This document shows, in pieces, positions 54,615-64,000 of a DNA stretch of 64,000 bases. The stretch's first letter is position 1; each line of letters opens with the position of its first letter. This stretch comes from Earliella scabrosa (Eukaryota > Basidiomycota > Agaricomycetes > Polyporales > Polyporaceae): NCBI GenBank assembly GCA_022605405.1, contig JABYQQ010000015.1, forward strand, positions 558,001 to 622,000. Direction: 5' to 3'. A model generated the notes under the pieces. That model saw only the letters and a list, made by a program, of their open reading frames with translations. It did not search any database and was not told the DNA's origin. Both the position numbers and the translations under genes were made by a program.

Positions 54615-57600
54615 TCACTCGATGTCCGAATCACCACCTCCATGTTGCTCCTGCGCAGGTCTCTCCGCAGGAGCACTCTTCTGAGGACTCACACTGCTCG
54701 GGCTGAGGGTGCTAGCTAATCGAGGCGTACTCGAGCTCGCGAGTGAGGTTCTCGACGGGACCTTCTGAAGGCCAGGCCGGCCCATACTCGGTCCGAACGA
54801 CGTGCTCCGCACACCCAGACCCAGCATGAACATGCCTGATGTCGTGCGCTGGCGGGGGCCCGAACGCGGGCCACCTCCACTCGGGCTTGCGCTCAGCCCA
54901 GGCCCGTACGTCGGGCTGCGCGCCGGGACGACGATCCGCAAACCAAGACTGGCGAGAGGGTCGGAAGATGAATCGTCGTTCGACCGCTCGCGAGGGTGCG
55001 AGAAGGACGAGGAGTGTCGCAGCCGAGGAGAGGTCATCACGGACCCAAACGTAGGCGGCGCAGGGCTCGTGGACCGCGGCGGGCTGAGGAAGCTCGGCGT
55101 CCACGCTGACCAGCTAGGAGACGCCGTGCTCTTCGCAGACGGCGCACTTGCGGATGGAGGAAGGTCTTCCGAGGAGGCCAGGGACAGCTCGTGCAACGTC
55201 CGTTTGATCGACGCGATGTCGTGTTCGAGATCGTCGAGCTTCTGGGCGAACTGCTGTGTCGCTTTCGCGACGACGCGGTCCGACCCGTCCACGAACGCTC
55301 GCACCTCCTTGACCATCTCGTTCTCGTCCATCTTGTCTGCGTCGTCGGACTGCGACATGGCCCCGGGGATGGACAGTAACGCCTCGTAACCACTTGCGAC
55401 ACGCTCCTCGTCAGCGATGCGGATCTCGAGCTCCACCCTCGCATCCTCGTTGAAGTCGGTGAGACGCTCGACAGCTTTACGGAGGACAGGCGACATGTCC
55501 GAGGAGGCAGCAGATGAGGGGAGGTCAGTAAGGGACTTCTTGAGCTCCTTCAGCGCCAGATGACAATCACGGAAACCCCGCCGGACGCTGTCGTAGCGAT
55601 GCTTGACTTGGGCCAGCGCAGCGAGCAGGGGCACTTCCTTGCTCTCGGTGACCGGTAGATTGTCGTTGGACATTCCGGGCGAGAACGAGGACAAGGCCGA
55701 GCCATTTGTGGCTTCTAATGAGAGTGGCGGTGGGAGGTTGGGTTTCGGCCCACCTCGTGGTTTCACCGCGGTGTGCGTCGGCTCTTCAGTGGGATCTGGG
55801 AATGGTATGCCAGCTGGTACAGCCTCTAGACTCGACGGGGCGGATGAGACCACTGTTGGGAATGGTACAGGGATTTGGGGTGGGTGGGGATCTGGCGCAG
55901 GGGTCAATGGAATGTCAACAAGCGTGGTTGGATCAATCGTGTCGGTGCGGAGGCTTGGTGACAGCGCTTCGGGCGTCTCCAAGTCTGTATGTCGCGACGT
56001 ATCCGGCCTCTGTTCATCGATAGGAGACGAAGTCACCTCGACTGAGACAGCGACGATTGGCGAAGTTTCGAGTTGTGGCACGGTCGACGCATCGCTGGTA
56101 GCTGGTACGGGGATCACTTCAATTATGGGTGCAGTCGGTGAGGCCATCGTAGTAACGGTAGCTTCTGTAGGGACGGGGCTACCGCTCGGCGGTACAAACG
56201 CAGGAGGAGCCACCGCGGGAGGAACCGCCTGCTCAGAGGACGTACGGGCATCCGTATTCAAGAGCTCGCTTCCCTCCTGCCTGTCCTGAGCGCGATGAGG
56301 TATTGGATGGACCACCGGACGGGACTCTTCACGAACATACGGGTCTTGAGCATGTTCCACAGGGTCCAACTGGGCTAGCTTGCGTTCCGTTTGCAGCCTG
56401 CGCACAGTCTCCTCTTGCAACTCGTGTGTCAGCGACGCGACCGTGTCCTGTGCTAGCACCAGTCTGGCGATCGTTCCCTGAGGTAGGTCCTCACTGTCCG
56501 CAGCTGGTGGTCCGTTCAACGTCTCCAAGAGGATCTCGGCATCAGCCATCGCTCTCGTATACGCCTCTCGCAGCGCCATGGGATTAAGGGATATTGAACC
56601 ATCCTCCGACCCTCCCGAGCGCTGGAGGGCTTCCTTCGCCTTACGAACCCATCGCCTCAAGTTCTCGGCGATGTTTTCTTCACGCCCCAGGAATGCGAGA
56701 CGCAAAGACACTTCGCGACGTCGTCCGAACGCTTCGCGCGCGATGTCCTCTGTGAGCTCGTCAAGGGCAGTCCGCACGCGGTCGGTCTCGCCGCGCTCCT
56801 TGGACAGTGCACGCTTCAGTCCTGCGATCTCCGCGTCCAGCGTTGCAAGAGTGGCCTGATGCCGGTACTTGAGCGTATCTATCGCTTTCTGGAGCGTGTC
56901 CGTTGACGATTGCGAGAACTTCCTGTATGCATGTACATTGAGACCAGGCGCGCTCACAGCAAGAATGGGACGCACATATAGCGAGAAACCATCTTCGTGG
57001 CAGTGTTGTCATCTGCACGGTACTTGTCCAGTTCGTGTAGTGCGTGCGCTAGCTCAGCGCGGTCATGTTCGGCACCTTGGCGGGCAACCTCGAGCTCCTT
57101 GTACAAGAGGCCGTTGTCCCCGTGGAGCTTGGCAATCTCGGCTTGTAACCGTTCGTTCCGGCCATTGAACTCTTCTAGGAGCTTCTGAAGACCCAGCCTG
57201 CCCTCCGCGAGATTGTCGACTAACGAAGTCACCGAGCCATTACGCTGGTGCGTCGCGGACGGAGCGGCGGGGGGTGTGGACGGTGCCTTCGACCTGCCCT
57301 CCAATTTGCGAACCAGGTCCGCGTACTCCTGCACAACCAAGTCTGCCATCCGTCGCTCCTCCTCCGCCGCCCGGACCTTCCGCTCTAGTTCGCGCTCGCG
57401 GGCCAGGCCCTCCTCTTCTCGAGCGCATGCCTCCGCAGCTAGTGCGCGCGCTGCATCCACCTCATGTTGTGCACCTGCAAGTTCACTCCGGACATCGACC
57501 GCCTCTTTGGTACGCACCAGCAGGGTCTCCTCAACGACGGTAAGCTTGTCCGACAGCCGACGAAGGGCTAGGGTGAGCTCCGGAACCTGGAAGGACGTTT

Positions 57601-57900
57601 CCGTTGGGCTAGTGTCGGGATTTGCTCGCAGGGCCGCGACTTCATCCCTCAGACGCGTGTTTTCGCGTTCTAGTGCTCTAGCATGTTCAAGAGCTTGTGA
57701 GGCGTCAAGAGAGTGCCTCTGGAGCTTTAGGGAAGTGGCATGGGCTTCATGCTACCAACATAGCCTGTGCGTCAGCTGAGCGATGTGTGGCAAGCGCGCT
57801 CGCAAGAACAGTGTACCTGGTATCGCGCTACGGCCGCGCGTAGGCTGGCAAGCTCTAGGGCGAGTGGGTGATCGTCGTTCACCGCCGACAAGGAGGCCAT
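54615..57900 (-). CDS. Large coiled-coil protein, unknown
   Basis: Exons: 57900-57817, 57751-56976, 56922-54615; product 1055 residues. Residues about 30-420 are almost continuous heptad-type coiled coil (LERENTRLRDEVAALRA, EEFNGRNERLQAEIAKLHGD, ELVARQGAEHDR-like segments). A Pro/Ser/Thr-rich, probably disordered part follows (about residues 430-670, with many SP and TP pairs). A second helical block then contains QVKHRYDSVRRGFRDCHLAL and FVDGSDRVVAKATQQFAQ. The tail is Ser-rich with several SP sites. I do not recognise a named family. The layout resembles fungal scaffold proteins of cell tips, spindle pole or vesicle tethering, but that is only composition. The start at 57900 is followed by a Leu/Ala-rich helix, and only two introns are present. 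Confidence 0.75.
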
Positions 57901-58466
57901 GTGCAAGTGCACGTAAAAGCTGAGTCTCACACGTGCACACACCGAAGTACGTGAACGCCTCGGAGTCTGAACACCACGGGGCGGGGCTCCAATTTCCCCC
58001 GCGTGAGACTTGCGGAGTGATCCCAGATGAAAGTCCGCTACGCGGCATGAATGCGAGGCCCTGCTCCCGTCGTTGTCCTCCGCGTCCTCGACGTTGATCT
58101 TCTCACCTTGTTCTCACCACCGACCCACACCTTGGCCCGGAGCGCATAAATCAGCCATCTACGCCTACCATCCTAGCTCTCGCCCACCGTCGTCGTCCAA
58201 GTACATCCTCCACGTTCCCGAAGGTCGAGCCTAGTATCCGTCGACCGACCACTTCCCGTCTGCTCTGTGCGATCTCTAGACACGTCTTGAATCGTCCAGT
58301 TGTGCATCCCAGCTCTGCGGTCTTGAAGCATATGTTGTCAGAGCGATAGCCCTCACCTTGGATTGCACCGCGATTAGAACGCTACGGTGCGTCTTCCCCG
58401 CATTCCGGCATTCGCTCCTGCTGAGAGATCTTCCCTCTCCGTGAATGTCTGTACGCACGCGCAGAA
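57901..58466. promoter_or_regulatory. Divergent promoter region of coiled-coil gene and UBP3
   Basis: The 566 bases separate two divergent starts. No clear TATA box was seen; GCGCATAAATC at 58141-58151 is a weak candidate for the plus-strand gene. Confidence 0.4.
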
Positions 58467-61400
58467 ATGGCGAGTCCCCATACGCCCTATCACCCTCAGG
58501 CTGGACCCTCCTACTATCACCCCCCGCCCCCGCCCCCACCGCCCCCACACTACGCATACACCCCGGCGCCTGCGCCTGCACCCTACTATGGATATCCTAT
58601 GCCCCCCATGAATGGCCATGCACCCATGCACCAGCCAGCATCTCCTAGGATCAACGGGGGCGGCCGTGGTCGGTACAATCCTCATCGAGGAGGTGGTCCC
58701 GCATACCACTATCCGCCCATGCCTCAGCACCATATGCCTCCCCCCGCGGTGCCAGTGCAAACCCCACCACCCGTATCTCCCGCAAGCCCTTTTCATCACC
58801 CACAAAAGTATCCGCCACACCCCCATCCGCACCAGGTCCCGTACGGATCTCCATACCACCATCCTCAGCCCAATGGACCGTACCCGCATGCCTGGGCTGG
58901 ACAAACGCTCTCGCCTTTGCCAAAACAGATGTCCATGCTTCCTCCCATGGCTACACCTGAACATGTTCCTCAGCTCCAGCAGCCGCAGCCTCCTCACCAC
59001 CCCCAACCGCAACCTCAGCCGCCCCCGCTGGAGGTCCATCAACCTCCTCAACCTGCACCAGCCCACCCAGTAGTCGACGTCCCCCCGGTTCCCTCACAGC
59101 CAGCATCTCAATCGATCGCAGAAAGAGAGGAAATCATAGTCACACAGCCGGAGCTTACCCAGGAACAAGTCAGCGAGGCTCAACCGGTGTCATTTGAGTC
59201 AGAGGACGTTGCAGAGCCCTCGGAGCCTGTACAACCTGAAGCGGAAGAGGGCGCTCCTCAATCAGCGGAGCCCGCGAACCAGGCTACGCAGGAAGTTCCC
59301 GAACCTAGACCTGCTACTCCCAGGAGTCCATCCCCAACCCCTACCATTTCCATCTCTCTATCGTCCACGTATGTCATTTGGTCTCGTCGGCCTAGTGACC
59401 CGATGCATGCTCCTGGTGTCATTATTTCCACCCGAGCATTTCCCCCCGAGGACGTTATGGAAAAGGCTCTGGAGTTGCGCACGCCGCCGGCTTCGCCTAA
59501 GCCTCAGGTGATTCCCCTTGATGCTCCTGCATCTCATGTGGCCGATGTCTCTGAAGGGTCGACGACCGCTCTCTCCTCTTCTACTACGGAGACCACGCCA
59601 GCATGCTCTGTCACCGCGGATACTCCCGTTCCTGGTTCGCCCTATTCCTCTGCGACTTCCGTCTCAGCAGCGATCGGCTCTCCTCCCGCCAAGACGCACA
59701 CTGAGGTGAAGATTGAACTGCCGCCCGCCGAAGTTGTGCCCCAATCCACCGAGCCCTCCACACCTCAACCCGCCGTTGAACAGTCCCCTGTCACTCCAGC
59801 CCCATCAACTTCAAGCGCTCCAGCTGCTGCAACTCCGAAGGCTGCAGCCCCTGGCCCGAAGAAGTCATGGGCTTCGCTTCTCCAGTCGTCTGACTCCACG
59901 GCATCCTCTTCCAAACCCCGTCTCCCTGTGTCCAACGTGGTTGGGTTCTCGGTTCCCGCCACCTCTGGTGTCACGTCCTCATCGACATCAACCGGTTCAG
60001 TGACTGCGACCAACAACCATGAGCTGTTGCGTCTCTTGAACGAGGGCCCTTCTGGTTCCGCCGCCGCTATCGCTGCTGCGATGAAGATCCGCCCGCGTGG
60101 GCTCGTGAACACGGGTAACATGTGCTTCGCGAATGCAGTGCTGCAGATCCTCGTCTATTGCCCGCCTTTTCACCGCTTCTTTTCCGCCCTCCGGCGACAC
60201 CTCGCGGGCCCTGTCGTTGGCTCTCAGCGTGAAGGCACGAAGGCAACTCCCCTCGTTGACGCCACGATACAGTTCCTCAAGGAGTTCGTCCCTGATCCTC
60301 CCGCGCCCAGCCCCGAGACCAACTCGAAGGCAAAGGGGAAGGAGCGAGAGGACGATCCTTTCGAGGAGCTGGAAAGCTTCATCCCGACGTACGTGTACGA
60401 TGCGATGAAGGAGAAGAAGCGATTCGCGAACATGATCGTAAGGTGGCGTTTCCTTCGTAAGGCTATCCTTTCTGACGCATTCATCTGCAGGGCGGACATC
60501 AGGAGGATGCCGAGGAGTTCCTAGGATTCTTCTTGGACACCCTCGAGGAAGAGCTCTTGTCAATATCGCAGTCCCTGCAGCCGAAAGAGACCGTGCAAGC
60601 GGCTGGTGAAGAGCCCCCGCAGGACGACGGTTGGATGGAAGTCGGGAAAAAGAACAGGGCTGTCATGACAAGAACAGTGAGTAGCTTTCCGTGGCGGACT
60701 TGTATCATCGACTCATAGTCCTATCAGTCGAGGTCGATGGAGTCGCCCATCACACGGATCTTCGGTGGCAAGTTCCGGTCAGCCCTTCGTGCGCCCCACC
60801 AGCGGGAGTCGGTCACGATCGAAGACTGGCGATCACTACAGCTCGACATACAGCCCGAGAACGTCAAGACGCTTCGTGACGCCCTGCAGCATATATCGCA
60901 TCCCCAGCCGGTGCAGATCACGATCCCGACGCGGCCTGGCGCAATATTGGAAGCAACGCAGCAGGTGCTCATCGATGCGCTGCCGCTTGTGCTGATTCTG
61001 CACATGAAACGCTTCCTGTATGACACCAAGGTCGGCGACGTCGTCAAAGTCGGCAAACAGGTGTCGTTCTCGTCGGAACTGGATATTCCCCCAGGTCAGT
61101 CGTTATGGATCCTCTATTAGCCGGATGCGAACGCTAATCCTCCCATACAGAGATCATGTCGCCGGCGAAGAGGACATCACAAGGCGTCAAGTATCAGCTA
61201 TTCGGAGGTGCGTCTATGGTCCCCTCTCATCACACCCTCCTCCCTCACGATTGTCCTGTGCAGTATTGTATCACCACGGACCATCGGCGTCAGGAGGGCA
61301 CTACACTCTCGACGTCCTGCATCCGAATCGCGAGCTCTCCGAACGACCACGAGCAGCGTGGATACGTATTGACGACGAGCTCGTCTCCGATCTGCGTCCC

Positions 61401-61496
61401 GAGGACGTGTTTGGTGGGCAGGAGCGCGAGGACCGGCAGCCATATCTGTTGTTCTATAGGAGGATGACCGCATGGGGACCCGCACGGACAAACTAA
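58467..61496 (+). CDS. UBP3: Ubiquitin-specific protease UBP3/USP10
   Basis: Exons: 58467-60437, 60491-60676, 60728-61094, 61151-61207, 61264-61496; product 937 residues. The protease removes ubiquitin from substrates; yeast Ubp3 with Bre5 acts in vesicle transport, stress response and selective autophagy of ribosomes. The catalytic Cys box GLVNTGNMCFANAVLQ puts the nucleophile at C553, and the His box YHHGPSASGGHYTLDV puts the base at H873. Between them are GGHQEDAEEFLGFFLDTLEEE and LHMKRFLYDTKVGDVVK, as in USP10. The end, DLRPEDVFGG and QPYLLFYRR, is standard. The first 545 residues are disordered, Pro-rich (a run of nine or more prolines near base 58515) and Gln-rich, longer than in yeast. 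No separate Bre5-binding motif can be named from the sequence. Confidence 0.94.
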
Positions 61497-61917
61497 GTCG
61501 TCAGTACTTGTTAGTATTGTTACAGCCACTGCTACGTTACTGTGCCAGTACTAGTACTTCCTGTGTTCGATCTATCTGGGATTTCTACCAATCCGAGCGG
61601 ACATGCTCAGTCCTGACAACCTACCACAAGTTCCGGCCAAGTAGCATACCACCATATGTGCCATACTCTGAGCTGTCCCTCCTCGAGCTGTGATACCTAG
61701 ACGTAATAGACATAGATGCGATTGCAACAGAACGAACGTGGAGAATACATATATAGCTCGAGTCCATTGCGAAACGACCGGACAGAATGTTGACAGCGAG
61801 AGTACGTACTAGCTACTTACTGGACACAAGGATACGGTATGCGTGATTAATGATTATATATGTTCCAACTCTGTACAACGCAACGCGGTCAGCACACGGC
61901 TCTTCGGGAAGGACGGG
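61497..61917. other. Convergent intergenic region
   Basis: UBP3 (+) and PMT2 (-) 3' ends face each other. AT-rich patches such as TTATATATG (61854-61862) are present, but no gene is seen. Confidence 0.5.
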
Positions 61918-64000
61918 CTAGAGGATACGCACTGAACGCCACTTCAGTCCCCAGTGGTCGTTGATGGGGCCGTCGATACCGAACGCGACGCCCTTGAACC
62001 ACCAGAAGCAGGCGACGATGATGAAGACGCATACACCAAAGACGATTTGTTTTGTGCGGTCGGAGAGGCGGCGGGCGGAGAAGACGAAGTGGTCGAGGAG
62101 ATGCGCGAGCATCAGGACGGAGAAGTACAAGGTCGGGAGCTACGAAGGATGCATTAGACGAGGAGGTGCGCTCGTATATGGGCTGATGAACTCACGTAGT
62201 GATGAATATATGTTACACGGCCCATGATCATGAATGGGACTGAGGAAGCATGAGCATCTGCTAGAGAATAGGGCAGGAGGTGACTCACTGAAGTGCAGTG
62301 CCCAGCCCACCAGGGCGACCTTCCCGACGTACAGGAAGTGTTCCCATTCCCCTACAACACCAGTCAGTATGAGGTCCTACACATAACTTGCGCGGGTAAC
62401 TCACTCGGGTCCATATCGACATACTTCCTCTGCTGGCGCATGATGTACACGAGAGCCGCACAGCAACCAAGGATCAGGCTGATAGTACCGCCCCACCAGA
62501 TGACGGGAAGACCGATCAAGTAGTACTTCGTCTGGTTGTCGCCCCAACCGCACATACGGAGACCAACTCGGAGGAACGGCCAGTCGAGCGGCTTGGACGC
62601 GAGGATGTCCTCCTTGTCCGGGTCGGGGACAAGCGCGTTGTTCGAGGTAGCCATCGCAACGTTGAGGTGCCAGAAGTCACGGAGGAACGGCGACTTGTAA
62701 AGCTTCACATCCCCGGCGGGCACTGTATCGGTAGGTATCAGACATCACCGCATATAGTAGACATGCGGTGTCTACGGGACACTCACGGCGGTCATTCCAG
62801 TGACTCTCGACGTTCCAATACGTGTGTACGTCGCTAGGGTCGTTCTCCTTGTCACAGCTGACTTCGATCTGCTTGAAACCCCACTGCGGAAGAATTGCGT
62901 TCGCAGCACGAAGGTAGCAACCGAGAGACTGGTGACGGAAGCGCAGGCGCGTTGTCAGAGAGTGGATCTTCTCATACTTGTCCTTGCCTCCACGGTGGAT
63001 GTCGTCCACAACTTCAACAACCCAGTGGTCCTGGTAGTCGCCGACGGTCGCATTGCCGTAGCACGAAACCTCGTGGTTCAGCTTGGTGATAGGCGCGGGA
63101 ATGGGGTGTGAGTGCAGGTTGCGAGTCGTGGGTCCATGTTGAAGCCGGATGACGTCACCGTCTTTGAGGAACTGGATGGGCCCATTGGGATCGTACGGAT
63201 GGTCGTTCCAGCGCGGGAGAACGACCCATTCGTTGTTCTCATCCTTGTAGTGGTAGCAGGTGACTTGTTGCTGCTCAGAACCAACAGGGTACGTCTGGAC
63301 GTGCGAGTGCAGGAGACCTCCGCCCCAGCCCATGTTCTTCAGTGTGATTTTCGAACCATATGCGATGTCTACCAGGTCGACGTTCAGCATTCGAGGCACC
63401 GAGCCACGAAGCAGGATGAGAGGGAAAGGACTGGTACATACCCAAAGGGTTCTGGTGGAAGGTATTTCCAACAAGGTTCGCCTGGAAGAGCGAGCTCATC
63501 TGGGCATCGCCAGGACCGGAATGGTTGAGTACCAAAAAGTGCATCTTGAAGGATGCCATGTAGACCATTATGGGCAACACAATGAGACACGCGACGCGAG
63601 CTCCCCAGTGCCAAATTTGGTCGCGCTGAGAAGACGTCAGTTCATAGCTCTCATGGCCCTGCCAACAGAAGCACGTACCAGGGACATCTTCAGGTCACCA
63701 AACTTCTCCCAGAGGTCCTCGAGGGTGTAGGCACCGACTAGAGACGTCACGAAAAAACCAACCCATTTCACACTGGAACAACATCAGGCATGAGACATGC
63801 ACATACACCTAGTGTACTCACCTGCAGACGCATCCAATCGAGTAACCTGTTAACGTGAGCCATAGCCACCAGTCGAAGGAGAATGGTCTGTGTCCACGCA
63901 TCAGTTCGAGCGGTTCCAGTGGCCTGATCCCAACGAAGATGCATCAACGTACTGGTATTTTTGGTTGTGGAACTTGGCGAGACAGAAGACAGTAGTGAAC
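61918..64000 (-). CDS. PMT2: Protein O-mannosyltransferase of the Pmt2 group, 3' part
   Basis: Exons seen: from beyond 64000 to 63953, 63887-63822, 63772-63679, 63625-63442, 63368-62787, 62722-62405, 62351-62289, 62239-62196, 62139-61918. The 5' part lies outside the window. PMTs move mannose from dolichyl-phosphate mannose to Ser/Thr in the ER membrane. The visible part starts in a membrane region (FDWWLWLTLTGYSIGCVCSVKW), then YTLEDLWEKFGDLKMSLRDQ and a luminal MIR part with GGGLLHSHVQTYPVGSEQQQ, VTCYHYKDENNEW and RNLHSHPIPAPITK. The MIR wording GGxLLHSHVQTYPxGSxQQQVTCY is that of the Pmt2/POMT2 branch, not Pmt1 or Pmt4. Further membrane helices follow (LIGLPVIWWGGTISLILGC), and the end is GLKWRSVRIL. 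A short run VNHDHW-like (INDHWGLKW) is usual near PMT C termini. Confidence 0.94.

Noticed and set aside
1..64000. CRISPR arrays, bacterial-type operons, prophage, rRNA or intact transposase genes
   Set aside because: None of their signatures were seen. The gene structure is plainly eukaryotic.

Overview
This window reads as nuclear DNA of a filamentous basidiomycete, probably an Agaricomycete such as a polypore. The genome is compact and GC-rich. Nearly every gene is cut by many GT-AG introns of about 45-75 bases, often with CTRAY-like branch sites, and tiny exons are common. Gene content fits this: a White Collar-2 light regulator, a Zn2Cys6 factor, an allantoate-permease-type transporter and a Pmt2-type O-mannosyltransferase. 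No bacterial operon, rRNA, tRNA, CRISPR array or intact transposon was seen. Exon joins were worked out by hand from splice sites, reading phase and family motifs. Each gene span is listed with its exons in the evidence.

Layout. 1-16.2 kb: end of a GNAT acetyltransferase (+), a large kinesin-4 (+), a mitochondrial-type SDR (+), then inositol-pentakisphosphate 2-kinase (-), WC-2 (-) and a decayed second copy of the kinase gene (-). 16.2-24.4 kb: a small coiled-coil protein (-), a Zn2Cys6 factor (-), an unrecognised Pro/acidic protein (-) and an F-box-like protein (+). 24.6-32.5 kb: CLP1 (-), S-adenosylmethionine synthetase (-) and a myotubularin phosphatase (-). 33.4-42.8 kb: a CHORD-like zinc protein (+), an MFS transporter (+), a YCII protein (-), ISA2 (+) and an MDR reductase (+). 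43-46.2 kb is poorly resolved, with one small candidate gene. 46.5-64 kb: mitochondrial ribosomal protein mL54 (+), HEL2/ZNF598 (-), a methyltransferase (+), a long coiled-coil protein (-), UBP3/USP10 (+) and the 3' part of PMT2 (-), which runs off the window.

These are mostly independent housekeeping and regulatory genes, not a pathway cluster. HEL2 and UBP3 act in ubiquitin signalling linked to ribosomes in other fungi, IPK1 and the myotubularin both act on phosphoinositol chemistry, and ISA2 and mL54 act in mitochondria. Nothing in the sequence shows co-regulation beyond shared divergent promoters.

The least ordinary features are the IPK1 relic beyond WC-2, which carries a 67-base duplicated unit with small inverted ends; a methyltransferase whose motif-I region is split by roughly 0.8 kb; a kinesin-4 motor with a loop of about 90 residues; three probable GC-AG introns; and a short laccase-like relic. 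I did not find a clear previously undescribed system.
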